64,000 bases of DNA from Clostridium sp. JN-1 (GCF_003718715.1 NZ_CP033465.1:806001-870000); one strand, 5' to 3'. Positions 17,090 to 25,934 are shown, counted from the stretch's first letter. Notes: generated by a model not told the origin, from the sequence alone. Translations and numbers: made by a program.

Positions 17090-18577
17090 ATGAGTGTATT
17101 AATGAATATTTGGTCATATTTTGCTACAAATATATTGCAGCAGCCAGCTTTTATGATTGGATTAATCGTTATGTTTGGTTACATTCTACTTGGAAAACCA
17201 TGGTACGATGTACTTGCAGGAGTAATTAAAGCAATCGTAGGATACTTGATATTAATGGTAGGTTCCAGCGGACTAGTAAGCAACTTTAGACCGGTACTTG
17301 TAGGCTTAAAAGGCAGATTCAATATGGATGCAATGGTTATTGATCCATACTTTGGACAAAATGCAGTTACTGTAGGAGTAAAATCAGTATTTGGCAAAGA
17401 GTTTGGTCAGGCAATGATACTTTTATTAATTGCATTTATTGTAAACATTTTATTAGTGCGTTTCAGTAAATATACAAAACTAAGAGCATTATTTACTACA
17501 GGACATGTGCAGGTACAGCAAGCAGCAACGGCGTATTGGCTAATCATGTTTGCATGTCCATTCTTATTAAAAGGCAACATAAAATTGATGATTGTTATGT
17601 CAGTAATTTTAGGATTGTATTGGGCAGTTGGGTCGAATCTAACTATAAAACCTTGTCAGGAAGTAACCGATGGAGCAGGATTCTGCCTAGCACATCAACA
17701 GATGTTTGGTGTTGCAATAAACTACTGGCTGGCAGGTAAAATTTTTGGAAAAAGAAAAGATGGTAATAAAGTCAAAAAAATTGATGACATTGAGTTACCT
17801 AGTTATATGTCAATATTTAATGACAACATGGTGTGTACTTCTATTTTGATGTTAATCTTCTTTGGGGCAATTCTTGTGATTCTCGGAAGAGATTATTTAA
17901 CAGCACAGGGTTTCTTAAAAAAGGGTTCAAGTATGGTATTCTATGTAATTCAGACTTGTCTATATTTTGCGGTATATCTTGCAATATTACAACTAGGTGT
18001 ACGTACATTCGTAACAGAACTTACACAATCTTTCCAAGGTATTGCAGATAAATTATTACCAGGTTCTATTCCAGGTGTAGATTGTGCAGTTATCTTCGGA
18101 TTTGGTTCTGCAAATGCAGTACCACTTGGATTCTTAGCAGGATTTATGGGTCAGATATTGGCAATCACAGTACTAATTGTATTAAAGAGTCCAGTACTTG
18201 TTATTTGCGGATTCGTTCCTGTATTCTTTGATAATGCAACAATTGCAATTTTTGCAAATGAAAAAGGCGGTATTAAAGCAGCATTGATTTTACCATTCCT
18301 TTCGGGAATAGTGCAAGTATTTGGTTCTGCATTTATTGCAGGATGGGTTGGTATGGCTGCTTATGGTGGATATCTTGGAATGTGGGATTGGGCAGTTATA
18401 TGGCCAACCATGACAGTAATTATGAAATATTTGAGTTATGCAGGTATTATTATTTGTGCAGTTGGTTTAGCTGTTATTCCACAAATACAGTATAGATTAG
18501 ATAAAAAAGGTTATTTTAAGATAACAGAAGACTATGAAGAATATAAAGAAATGAAAGGAATGGTTAATAATGAATAA
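17090..18577 (+). CDS. ulaA: PTS ascorbate-specific IIC transporter
   Basis: A 495-residue polytopic protein of the UlaA/SgaT family, with about 11 membrane segments and the characteristic GFGSANAVPLGFLAGFMGQI segment in the C-terminal half. It moves the substrate across the membrane while the IIB protein phosphorylates it. A strong ribosome site (GGAGG) precedes the ATG. The 3' end overlaps the IIB gene by 8 bp. A residual doubt is the real substrate, since the operon lacks ulaD. Confidence 0.94.
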   Translation: MSVLMNIWSYFATNILQQPAFMIGLIVMFGYILLGKPWYDVLAGVIKAIVGYLILMVGSSGLVSNFRPVLVGLKGRFNMDAMVIDPYFGQNAVTVGVKSVFGKEFGQAMILLLIAFIVNILLVRFSKYTKLRALFTTGHVQVQQAATAYWLIMFACPFLLKGNIKLMIVMSVILGLYWAVGSNLTIKPCQEVTDGAGFCLAHQQMFGVAINYWLAGKIFGKRKDGNKVKKIDDIELPSYMSIFNDNMVCTSILMLIFFGAILVILGRDYLTAQGFLKKGSSMVFYVIQTCLYFAVYLAILQLGVRTFVTELTQSFQGIADKLLPGSIPGVDCAVIFGFGSANAVPLGFLAGFMGQILAITVLIVLKSPVLVICGFVPVFFDNATIAIFANEKGGIKAALILPFLSGIVQVFGSAFIAGWVGMAAYGGYLGMWDWAVIWPTMTVIMKYLSYAGIIICAVGLAVIPQIQYRLDKKGYFKITEDYEEYKEMKGMVNNE

Positions 18578-18875
18578 AGAAAATATAAGTTTTATGGTAT
18601 GCTGTGCAAATGGAGCAGGTTCTAGTTTAATGATGAAGATGACATTGAAAAAGGTATTAGATAAAGTAGGAATTAAACCTGGAAAACTTCAGCATTGTTC
18701 ACTTTCAGAAGGAAAAAGTTCAGCATCACAATATAATGTCGTATTATGTGCTAAGAATTTTACAAGTATGTTTAAAGATGCAGAAAAAAAAGGAACACAG
18801 GTAGTTGGACTTCGCAACATTATGTCTGCAAAAGAAATTGAGGAAAAGTTGAGAGAACATGGTGTGATTGATTAG
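18570..18875 (+). CDS. ulaB: PTS ascorbate-specific IIB component
   Basis: A 101-residue IIB protein. The phospho-cysteine is C12 in the P-loop CANGAGSS. Its start overlaps the IIC gene by 8 bp, consistent with coupled translation and equimolar production. It takes phosphate from the IIA His and gives it to the incoming sugar. Confidence 0.93.
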   Translation: MNKENISFMVCCANGAGSSLMMKMTLKKVLDKVGIKPGKLQHCSLSEGKSSASQYNVVLCAKNFTSMFKDAEKKGTQVVGLRNIMSAKEIEEKLREHGVID

Positions 18876-18893
18876 ATATATATGGAGGCAATT

Positions 18894-19739
18894 ATGGAAA
18901 AAACGTATACATTAGGATTATATGAAAAATCAATGCCAAAGCAGCTTAGCTGGAAAGAAAAATTAAAGGCAGCAAAAGAAGCAGGCTTTGATTTTGTGGA
19001 AATCAGTATTGACCAGACAGATGAAAAAATCAATCGTATTTATATGACAAAAGAAGAACGTCTGAAAATGGTACAGTATATGTTTGATGCAGAAATTCCA
19101 ATTCGTTCTATGTGTGTCAGTGCACTTACAAAGTATTCTATTGGAAATGATGATGATGAATTATGCAGAAAGGGAATGGAAATAGCAGAAAGGGCAATCC
19201 AATTAGCAGATGATCTGGGAATACGTATTGTGATGATACCTGGATATGATGTGTACTATGGAAAGTCTACGTCTGAAACACAGAAAAGGTTTGCTAAAAA
19301 TTTAAAAAAGATATCGATGATTGCAGCTAAATATGGTGTTTTACTCGAAATGGAAACCATGGAAAACAATTTCATGAATACTGTATGGAAGGCAATGTAT
19401 TATGTGAAACAAGTTGATTCTGTATATTTAGGTGTATACCCTGATTCTGGGAATATCAAGAATGCAGCAGTTGCTCTTGGTAATGATGAAGTTCAGGATC
19501 TGCTGTCTGGGAAAGGGCATATTACATCTTTACATCTAAAAGAAACATGTCCTGGAAAGTTTAGAGAGGTACCATATGGAACTGGTCATGTAGATTTTCC
19601 CAAAATAATTAAAGCAGCATGGGATATTGGAGTTAGAAAATTTGTAACTGAGTTTTGGTATACAGGAAATAAGGACTGGAGGCAGGATTTGATGTTAGTA
19701 CATAATATGGCATCGGATATATTGAACCAGCAAAAATAG
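18894..19739 (+). CDS. ulaE: L-ribulose/L-xylulose-5-phosphate 3-epimerase (UlaE family)
   Basis: A 281-residue TIM-barrel enzyme of the xylose-isomerase-like superfamily. GLYEKSMPKQLSWKEKLKAAKEAGFDFVEISID at the N-terminus and LEMETMENNFMN, YPDSGN and SLHLKET segments are typical of UlaE/SgbU 3-epimerases, with Glu, Asp, His and Glu metal ligands. I prefer the ATG at 18894, five bases after GGAGG (18884-18888), over the ATG at 18882 that contains that site. In the ascorbate pathway it acts on L-xylulose 5-phosphate. Confidence 0.92.
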   Translation: MEKTYTLGLYEKSMPKQLSWKEKLKAAKEAGFDFVEISIDQTDEKINRIYMTKEERLKMVQYMFDAEIPIRSMCVSALTKYSIGNDDDELCRKGMEIAERAIQLADDLGIRIVMIPGYDVYYGKSTSETQKRFAKNLKKISMIAAKYGVLLEMETMENNFMNTVWKAMYYVKQVDSVYLGVYPDSGNIKNAAVALGNDEVQDLLSGKGHITSLHLKETCPGKFREVPYGTGHVDFPKIIKAAWDIGVRKFVTEFWYTGNKDWRQDLMLVHNMASDILNQQK

Positions 19740-19764
19740 GCGGCATAGAGAGGATACATATATA

Positions 19765-20814
19765 ATGAAAGTTAAAAAGAAAATAATATCAAATTTAACA
19801 AAGTGTTATTCAATAGCACCATTAAAATATAATAATAAAGATCATTTGTTGGTAGCAGCAGAGAAAGCGGATAAATGTCTATTGTTTGATCAGGATGGAA
19901 ATTTGGAGGATACAGTTTGGAGTGAACCTGGCGGCGTTATGAGTATGGTACAGGTTCCAGGAAGCAATGGTCAATTTCTTGCTACACATAAATTTTATTC
20001 ACCAAATGATTCAAAAGAAGCTAAGATTGTTGTTGTAACTCCAGTTTCAAAAGGAAACTGGGAAGTGAGGACTTTAGTAAAACTTCCACATGTACATCGT
20101 TTTGATATTGTAAAGCGAAATGGTGTGAATTACTTGATTGCTTGTGCATTGAAATCAGGACATGAATTTAAAGAAGATTGGTCTGTGCCTGGAAAAGTAT
20201 ATGCAGCAGTTTTGCCAGACGATTTAAGTGCTTTTAATGATGAAAATCAATTAAAACTTACTGTTTTGAAAGATAATATGCTGAAAAATCATGGTTATTA
20301 TCGAGTAAAAGATAACGGAGTGGAAACTAGTATTATATCAGCTGATTGTGGAGTTTATCAGTTTATTCCACCTGAAACAGTAGATAGCTGCTGGAATATT
20401 AACAAACTATTAGATGTACCTGCAAGTGATGCGGTACTTGTTGACATGGATGAAGATGGAGAAAAAGAACTTGCTGTATTATCTCCGTTTCATGGGGATC
20501 AGATAAGTATTTATAAGAAATTGAACGGGAAGTTCGAGAAAATATATGATTATGAAAAAAAAGCAGATTTCACACATGCAATTTACGGCGGTGAATTATG
20601 CGGAAAACCTGCATTGGTTGTAGGACACAGAAAAGGAGAACGAAATTTAATCGTATTTACGTATGATAAAGTGAAAGGTGATTACAAGGCTCAAATTATT
20701 GATAAAGACTGCGGACCTGCAAATGTATTTAGATATAAGAAAGAAGGAAAAGATATTATTATATCTACGAATCGTGAAATTAATGAAGTTGCAATGTATA
20801 TATTAGAGGCATAA
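19765..20814 (+). CDS. Unrecognised protein in ula operon, FG-GAP/beta-propeller-like
   Basis: A 349-residue soluble protein without signal peptide or membrane helix. Short repeated beta-rich blocks are visible, including LLFDQDGNLEDTVWSEPGG, the FG-GAP-like VDMDEDGEKELAVLSP and a related VVGHRKGERNLIVFTYD. These suggest a beta-propeller with calcium-binding-type DxDxDG loops, but in a cytoplasmic protein. It occupies the place in the operon where ulaD (3-keto-L-gulonate-6-phosphate decarboxylase) would be expected, and is not a UlaD-type TIM barrel. It may be an enzyme (lactonase or epimerase-like) or sensor for the operon's substrate; function unknown. Confidence 0.6.
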   Translation: MKVKKKIISNLTKCYSIAPLKYNNKDHLLVAAEKADKCLLFDQDGNLEDTVWSEPGGVMSMVQVPGSNGQFLATHKFYSPNDSKEAKIVVVTPVSKGNWEVRTLVKLPHVHRFDIVKRNGVNYLIACALKSGHEFKEDWSVPGKVYAAVLPDDLSAFNDENQLKLTVLKDNMLKNHGYYRVKDNGVETSIISADCGVYQFIPPETVDSCWNINKLLDVPASDAVLVDMDEDGEKELAVLSPFHGDQISIYKKLNGKFEKIYDYEKKADFTHAIYGGELCGKPALVVGHRKGERNLIVFTYDKVKGDYKAQIIDKDCGPANVFRYKKEGKDIIISTNREINEVAMYILEA

Positions 20815-20832
20815 AAAAACGAAAGCCGTCTA

Positions 20833-20868
20833 AAAATTTCCGCCCACTAGTATGTAGGCGGAAATTTT
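20833..20868 (+). promoter_or_regulatory. Stem-loop within the ula operon
   Basis: AAAATTTCCGCC (20833-20844) and GGCGGAAATTTT (20857-20868) form a perfect 12-bp stem with a 12-nt loop, placed between the unknown gene and ulaF. The tail is A-rich, not T-rich, so it may stabilise or mark a processing point in the operon mRNA instead of terminating it. Confidence 0.6.
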
Positions 20869-20899
20869 AAAAAATGTTAACAGATATCGGAGGTTAAAT

Positions 20900-21604
20900 A
20901 TGTTAGAAACGTTAAAGCAAAAAGTATATGAAGCAAATATGTTATTACCCAAGTATGGATTAGTTACATTTACATGGGGAAATGTCAGTGAAATCGATCG
21001 TGAAACAGGCTATTTTGCTATTAAACCAAGTGGTGTAGATTATGAAAAATTACGTCCTGAAGATATGGTATTAGTTGATTTAAATGGTAAAGTTGTAGAA
21101 GGAGAATATAATCCTTCATCAGATACAGCTACTCATGTGGAATTATATAAAGCATTTCCGAATATAGGCGGCGTTGTACATACGCATTCTCCTTGGGCGA
21201 CAAGCTGGGCACAGGCAGGTAGGGGAATTCCATGCTATGGAACAACACATGCAGACTATTTATATGGGACAGTTCCATGTGTAAGAAATCTTACAAAAAA
21301 AGAACTGGAAAAGTATGAAATGAACACAGGTAAGCTGATTGTGACAGAAGGATTCAAAAATAATGACTATGAGGCAATGCCAGCAGTACTTTGTAAAAAT
21401 CATGGTCCATTTACATGGGGAAAAGATGGAAAGACAGCAGTACATAATGCAGTGGTACTAGAAGAAGTTGCAAAAATGGCTGCACTATGCGAGACGATAA
21501 ACCCCAAAGTGGGTCAAGCACCACAGGAACTTATGGATAAGCATTATTACAGAAAACATGGTGCAAATGCATACTATGGACAAACAAAGAATAATTGCAA
21601 ATAA
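20900..21604 (+). CDS. ulaF: L-ribulose-5-phosphate 4-epimerase (UlaF/AraD)
   Basis: A 234-residue class II aldolase-fold zinc enzyme that converts L-ribulose 5-phosphate to D-xylulose 5-phosphate, feeding the pentose phosphate pathway. Visible signatures are [17 protein letters not shown], the zinc-binding [16 protein letters not shown], and a third histidine in KNHGPFTWG. It is the last metabolic gene of the ula operon, with ribosome site GGAGG at 20890-20894. A palindromic repeat element follows six bases after its stop. Confidence 0.95.
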   Translation: MLETLKQKVYEANMLLPKYGLVTFTWGNVSEIDRETGYFAIKPSGVDYEKLRPEDMVLVDLNGKVVEGEYNPSSDTATHVELYKAFPNIGGVVHTHSPWATSWAQAGRGIPCYGTTHADYLYGTVPCVRNLTKKELEKYEMNTGKLIVTEGFKNNDYEAMPAVLCKNHGPFTWGKDGKTAVHNAVVLEEVAKMAALCETINPKVGQAPQELMDKHYYRKHGANAYYGQTKNNCK

Positions 21605-21610
21605 TATTAG

Positions 21611-21808
21611 AAATAGAGGACAGAGGACAGAGAAGGATGATTTTTCTTCGCTGCACTTACGAAAAATTTTTAATTAAATTTTTGATAACTCATTTCGCTA
21701 AAGCGAAACATTGCTAATTTATATATTTATATAAATTTAAAGATTCTTTTGCGTTAGCAAAAAATCGACCTTCACTGTCAATTGTCCTATGTTTTATGTC
21801 CTCTATTT
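21611..21808 (+). repeat. Palindromic GGACAGA-ended element, copy A
   Basis: A 198-bp element bounded by perfect 12-bp terminal inverted repeats (AAATAGAGGACA, 21611-21622, and TGTCCTCTATTT, 21797-21808). Inside are tandem GAGGACA units, GATTTTTC...GAAAAAT arms, a TTTCGCTAAAGCGAAA hairpin and a GATTCTTTTGC-GTTA-GCAAAAAATC hairpin. The whole can fold on itself. Closely related copies are at 22643-22880, 45555-45622 (truncated) and 58441-58661, all in the same orientation. No protein is encoded; it resembles a MITE or a mobile 3'-end structure. Confidence 0.85.
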
Positions 21809-21871
21809 TTTGATATAACTTAATGACTGTTTTCAACATAAGTGCTATAATCTTTTATAAAGGAGCATCAT

Positions 21872-22717
21872 ATGAAAAGGGAAAAGGCGTATATAGATAA
21901 TCGAAGAAAACGAATACTAGAAATACTTAATAAAAATTTACAGGTACGTGTAGAAGATTTATCTAAAATATTAGGTGTCTCTTTATTAACTGTCAGAAGG
22001 GATTTGCAATATCTAGAAGAAAAAAAGAAGTTAGTTCGCTTTTATGGAGGAGCAAAACTGATCCAAAGTGAAGAATCTAAGGTTGATGAAGTGCAAATGT
22101 ATCGTGAATTGATTGCACGATATGCAGCAACATTAGTAGAAAATGATGATTCTATATTTGTAAATACAAGCAGCACTGCTCTTCAAATTTTAAGATATAT
22201 TACAAGTAGAAATGTTACAGTCATAACGAACAATGGCAGGGCACTTGAATGTGAGCATGGTTCCGAGATTCATATTATTTTAACTGGAGGAGAACTTAGG
22301 CATCCAAAAGAAGTTATGGTAGGTGATTTTGCAATTAGAAATCTGCAGACAGTATATGCTAAAAAATCATTCATAGGCTGTTCAGGAATTTCACCAATAA
22401 CGGGTATGACAACTGAAAATGCAAATGAAGTGAATATCAATGAATTGATGATTGATCATGTGACACAAAATGTATACATATTAGCAGATCATACAAAAAT
22501 CGGGAAAAACAGCAGCTTTATTAGTTGTCCAATTGATAAGGTGACACATTTAATTACGGATGAAAAGGCTCCAGAAGATGTGCTTGCACTTATGAGAGAA
22601 GCTGGTATCCAAGTTTATCAGGTGAAAAAGGAAGACTTTTTTGGAGGACAGAGGACAAAGGCAGAGGACAAAGGACAGAGGACAGAAGTCAGAGAACATA
22701 GGACAGAGGACAATTGA
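21872..22717 (+). CDS. DeoR-family transcriptional regulator with repeat-derived C-terminal tail
   Basis: A 281-residue regulator: DeoR-type helix-turn-helix at the N-terminus (VRVEDLSKILGVSLLTVRRDLQYLEEK) and a C-terminal sugar-phosphate-binding domain (NTSSTALQILRYI ... ADHTKIGKNSSF). It follows the ula operon and probably represses it, with a sugar phosphate as inducer. Relatives are about 250 residues; here the last 24 residues (starting GGQRTKAEDK) are encoded by repeat copy B, which reads through in frame to a TGA. The basic/acidic tail has no place in the fold. Start supported by AAAGGAG at 21859-21865. Confidence 0.9.
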   Translation: MKREKAYIDNRRKRILEILNKNLQVRVEDLSKILGVSLLTVRRDLQYLEEKKKLVRFYGGAKLIQSEESKVDEVQMYRELIARYAATLVENDDSIFVNTSSTALQILRYITSRNVTVITNNGRALECEHGSEIHIILTGGELRHPKEVMVGDFAIRNLQTVYAKKSFIGCSGISPITGMTTENANEVNINELMIDHVTQNVYILADHTKIGKNSSFISCPIDKVTHLITDEKAPEDVLALMREAGIQVYQVKKEDFFGGQRTKAEDKGQRTEVREHRTEDN

Positions 22718-22880
22718 CAATGAAGGAGGATTTTTCTCCGCTATACTTACGAAAAATCTTTAATTAAACTTTTGATAACCCGTTTCGATAAAGCGAAACA
22801 TTGCTAACTTATATAAATTTAAAGATTTTTTTGCGTTAGCAAAAAATCAACTTTCACTGTCATCTGTCCTCTGTTTTTAT
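22643..22880 (+). repeat. Palindromic GGACAGA-ended element, copy B (overlaps deoR-type gene)
   Basis: About 238 bp, related to copy A, with an expanded left arm of GGACAGA/GGACAAAG-type units up to 22715, the same core (GGAGGATTTTTCTCCGC, hairpin around CGATAAAGCGAAAC, GATTTTTTTGC-GTTA-GCAAAAAATC) and a right arm ending CTGTCCTCTGTTTTTAT. The left arm is translated as the end of the DeoR-type protein. Boundaries are approximate because the tandem units vary. Confidence 0.82.
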
Positions 22881-22909
22881 ATTATGAATTACGAAATATA
22901 AAAAATAAC

Positions 22910-22938
22910 TTGAAAGGGATAAATATTTGTGTTAAACT
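22910..22938 (+). promoter_or_regulatory. Promoter of the lysine riboswitch/lysC-lysA operon
   Basis: TTGAAA (22910-22915) and TAAACT (22933-22938) with 17-bp spacing, about 30 bp upstream of the riboswitch. Confidence 0.65.
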
Positions 22939-22967
22939 AAGAACAATTTAATAAAAAACATAAAGAA

Positions 22968-23185
22968 ACTTACCTTAGGGTAGAGGTGCTGTAATTAATA
23001 GTATTTATTTCTAGTTGGCAGACGATGAAAAATAAAAAAAGGAATTGCAGCCGAAGAAAATAACTTGGCAAAATTATTTTCTGGCTTTATACATAATATG
23101 TGTAAAGCTGTCACTTAAAAAACATTTTCTAGTTAATTTTATAAAAATGTGATTAGTGAGTGGAGAGCTACAAAGGTACACTTGT
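22968..23185 (+). promoter_or_regulatory. Lysine (L-box) riboswitch
   Basis: Contains the conserved L-box blocks in order: GTAGAGGTGCTGTAATTAAT with AGTA, GGAATTGCAGCCGAAGAAAA, CTTGGCAAAATTATTTTCTGG, GCTGTCAC, and GTGGAGAGCTAC. It precedes a terminator and the aspartokinase gene. Bound lysine should favour the terminator at 23214-23250 and shut off lysC and lysA. Confidence 0.95.
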
Positions 23186-23213
23186 ATGGTTGCAGAAAGT
23201 AATTATTGTTATG

Positions 23214-23252
23214 CAGCAAAGGTGTTCCTCCTTTGCTGTATTTATTTTTATA
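23214..23252 (+). terminator. Riboswitch-controlled terminator
   Basis: CAGCAAAGG (23214-23222) and CCTTTGCTG (23230-23238) followed by TATTTATTTTTA; this is the expression platform of the lysine riboswitch. Confidence 0.88.
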
Positions 23253-23307
23253 CTAAATTAGGGCATAGTTTCTTTGCCAGAAATCATTTAAGGAGAGGAT
23301 GTATACT

Positions 23308-24510
23308 ATGGCTATTGTTGTTCAGAAATATGGTGGAAGTTCTGTTGGATCTGTGGAAAAGATAAAAAAGGTTGCAGAAACTATTATAAAGAAAAGAGAA
23401 GCTGGAAATGATGTAGTTGTAGTAGTATCAGCAATGGGAAATACTACAGACAACTTAATATCAATTGCTAGTAAAGTTACTGAAAATCCAGACAAGAGAG
23501 AATTGGATGCTCTTTTATCTACAGGAGAAATGGTTTCAGCAGCTCTTTTAGCTATGACAATTAAAGACAAAGGTTATGATGCTGTAAGCTATACAGCATA
23601 TCAAGCAGAAGTAAAAACATTTGGCGGGTATGGTAAATCCCTTATTAAAGATATAGACGGTAAGAATATAAAAGACAGCCTAAAAAGAGGGAAAATTGTG
23701 ATTATAGCAGGATTTCAAGGTATAAATGAAGATGGGGATATAACAACCCTTGGAAGAGGAGGATCAGATACTACAGCTGTTGCTATAGCTGTAAAGCTAA
23801 ATGGAACATGTGAAATATATACAGATGTAGATGGAATATACAGTGTTGATCCAAGAAAGTATAAGAATGCTAAAAAACTTGACAAAATAGATTATGAAGA
23901 AATGCTTGAACTTTCAAGTCTTGGGGCACAAATAATGCATTCTAGATCTATAGAACTTGGTCAAAAGTACAATATACCAATTTATGTTGGGTTAAGTAAC
24001 AGCAGTATAAAAGGAACTATAATTAGGGGGTTGAATAAAGTGAATATGGAAAGTAAACCAGTAACAGGACTTGCTACAAGTGATGAGGATGCTGCGATAA
24101 CAATAAGGGAAATTGAAAGTGACATAAACTTAATAGCTGATTTATTTGAAAAAGTAGCAAGCAAGAGAATAAATATAGATATGATAAGTCAAACTGCACC
24201 AATGGATGGTAAAGTTAGTTTATCATTTACTATACCTAAAACTGATTTAAAAGAAGGATTAGGTATAATAAATGGATTTTGCAAAGACAAGGCAAAGATA
24301 GCTATAGATGAGGATATAACTAAATTTTCAGTAGTTGGTATAGGAATGAAAACAACATCTGGTGTTGCAGCTAAAATGCTTAAGTTATTGAGTGACAATA
24401 ATATAGAAGTTAAGATGATAACTACATCTGAAATAAGAATTACATGTGCTATAAAGCAAGAAGATAAGGTTAAGGCAGTAAATATTGTAGCTAAAGAGTT
24501 TAATCTATAA
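23308..24510 (+). CDS. lysC: Aspartokinase, lysine-regulated
   Basis: A 400-residue aspartate kinase that makes aspartyl phosphate, the first step to lysine, threonine and methionine. The N-terminus has the KYGGSSV nucleotide/aspartate-binding motif, followed by GFQGINEDGDITTLGRGGSDTTA and two C-terminal ACT domains (GLATSDEDAAITIREI and FSVVGIGMKTTSGVAAKM). I use ATG 23308, nine bases after AGGAGAGG (23291-23298), not the ATG at 23299. Being behind a lysine riboswitch and before lysA marks it as the lysine-dedicated isoenzyme. Confidence 0.95.
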   Translation: MAIVVQKYGGSSVGSVEKIKKVAETIIKKREAGNDVVVVVSAMGNTTDNLISIASKVTENPDKRELDALLSTGEMVSAALLAMTIKDKGYDAVSYTAYQAEVKTFGGYGKSLIKDIDGKNIKDSLKRGKIVIIAGFQGINEDGDITTLGRGGSDTTAVAIAVKLNGTCEIYTDVDGIYSVDPRKYKNAKKLDKIDYEEMLELSSLGAQIMHSRSIELGQKYNIPIYVGLSNSSIKGTIIRGLNKVNMESKPVTGLATSDEDAAITIREIESDINLIADLFEKVASKRINIDMISQTAPMDGKVSLSFTIPKTDLKEGLGIINGFCKDKAKIAIDEDITKFSVVGIGMKTTSGVAAKMLKLLSDNNIEVKMITTSEIRITCAIKQEDKVKAVNIVAKEFNL

Positions 24511-24530
24511 AATATTGGGAGGAAAATGTA

Positions 24531-25829
24531 ATGAAGTTAGTTGGCAATATGGAGGTAAAAGATAATGTCCTCTTTATTGGGGGGGTTAGTACACTGGATC
24601 TGGCAAAAGAATTTAAAACTCCGCTTTATGTGATAGATGAGAAACTTGTAAGAAGCCAGTGTAGAAGGTATTATGAGGCTTTTAAAGTAAAGGAATGTGG
24701 AAATAAAGTAGCATATGCAGGAAAGGCATTTTTGACCATGTCTATGTGTCAGATAGTAAATAGTGAAGGACTTAATTTGGATGTTGTTTCTGGGGGAGAA
24801 TTATATACTGCACTTAAGAGTGGATTTCCAGCAAAAAATATATATTTTCATGGAAATAATAAAACGATAGAAGAAATTGAGATGGGAATTAACTTAGGGG
24901 TTGGAAGATTTGTAGTTGATAACTTTTATGAATTAGAAAAAATAAATTATATTGCCTTACAAAAAAATGTTGTCCAAAAAGTACTTCTTAGAATAACTCC
25001 AGGAATAGAAGCACATACGCATGATTATATAAAAACTGGTCAAATTGATTCAAAGTTTGGATTTACACTTCCCAATGATGATGCTATAAAAGCAGTAAAA
25101 AAAGCTTTAACACTTCCTAATATACAGCTAGAAGGACTTCACTGCCATATTGGATCACAGATATTTGAAATTGAACCTTATGAAAGAGAAGTTGAAATAA
25201 TGCTTTCATTTATAGGAAGAATTAAGGATGAATTGAATTATGAAATAGAGGAACTTGATCTTGGAGGTGGATTTGGAATTTACTACAAGGAAGGAGATAA
25301 ACCTCAAAAAGTAGAAAAGTTTTGTGAAAGCATATTGAATAAGGCTGAGGATGCTGCAAAAAGTATTGGCATAAAGCTTCCTATACTTGTTATAGAACCT
25401 GGAAGGTCAATAATTGGAAATGCAGGTACTACCTTATATACAGTAGGTTCAATAAAGGAAATAGAAAATATAAGAAAATATGTATCTGTTGATGGAGGAA
25501 TGACTGATAATATAAGACCATCTTTATACAATGCAGAATATGAGTGTGTAATAGCAAATAATGTTGAAAATACGCTTAAGGACAAAGTTGCTATAGCGGG
25601 AAAATGCTGCGAATCTGGAGATATATTATTAAATGATATTACAATCTCAAAACCTGAAAGTGGTGATATATTAGCAGTATTTACTACTGGAGCATATGGG
25701 TACTCAATGTCCAGTAACTATAATAAAATACCTAAACCTGCAGTAGTTATGGTTAAAGACGGAGAAAATAAGCTTATTTGCAGACGCCAGAGCTTTGAAC
25801 AAATAGTAGAAGATGAAATACTTCTATAA
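24531..25829 (+). CDS. lysA: Diaminopimelate decarboxylase
   Basis: A 432-residue fold-type III PLP enzyme that decarboxylates meso-diaminopimelate to L-lysine. The PLP lysine is in VAYAGKAF; HCHIGSQI, LDLGGGFGIYY, EPGRSIIGNAG and the catalytic cysteine region CCESGD are all visible. It is 20 bp after lysC in the same riboswitch-controlled operon, preceded by GGGAGG. Confidence 0.96.
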   Translation: MKLVGNMEVKDNVLFIGGVSTLDLAKEFKTPLYVIDEKLVRSQCRRYYEAFKVKECGNKVAYAGKAFLTMSMCQIVNSEGLNLDVVSGGELYTALKSGFPAKNIYFHGNNKTIEEIEMGINLGVGRFVVDNFYELEKINYIALQKNVVQKVLLRITPGIEAHTHDYIKTGQIDSKFGFTLPNDDAIKAVKKALTLPNIQLEGLHCHIGSQIFEIEPYEREVEIMLSFIGRIKDELNYEIEELDLGGGFGIYYKEGDKPQKVEKFCESILNKAEDAAKSIGIKLPILVIEPGRSIIGNAGTTLYTVGSIKEIENIRKYVSVDGGMTDNIRPSLYNAEYECVIANNVENTLKDKVAIAGKCCESGDILLNDITISKPESGDILAVFTTGAYGYSMSSNYNKIPKPAVVMVKDGENKLICRRQSFEQIVEDEILL

Positions 25830-25868
25830 AAGTTTTGCTTTTGTTAGTCTAGTGGTTAATAAAAACTC

Positions 25869-25908
25869 AAAACAACTACTAGAAATCTTCCTAGTAGTTG
25901 TTTTATTT
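25869..25908. terminator. Bidirectional terminator after lysA
   Basis: AAAACAACTACTAG (25869-25882) and CTAGTAGTTGTTTT (25891-25904) form a perfect 14-bp stem, T-rich on both strands, and serve both lysA and the convergent pentose operon. Confidence 0.9.
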
Positions 25909-25934
25909 AAACCTACGTTTCATTTTATTTTAGC

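Noticed and set aside
22643-22715. Tandem short repeats that could suggest a CRISPR array
   Set aside because: Units are 7-13 bp variants of GGACAGA without regular spacers or cas genes; they are the arm of a palindromic element.
23156-23365. 69-codon ORF spanning the lysine riboswitch and the lysC start
   Set aside because: It overlaps the aptamer end and terminator and lies out of frame with lysC; chance frame.
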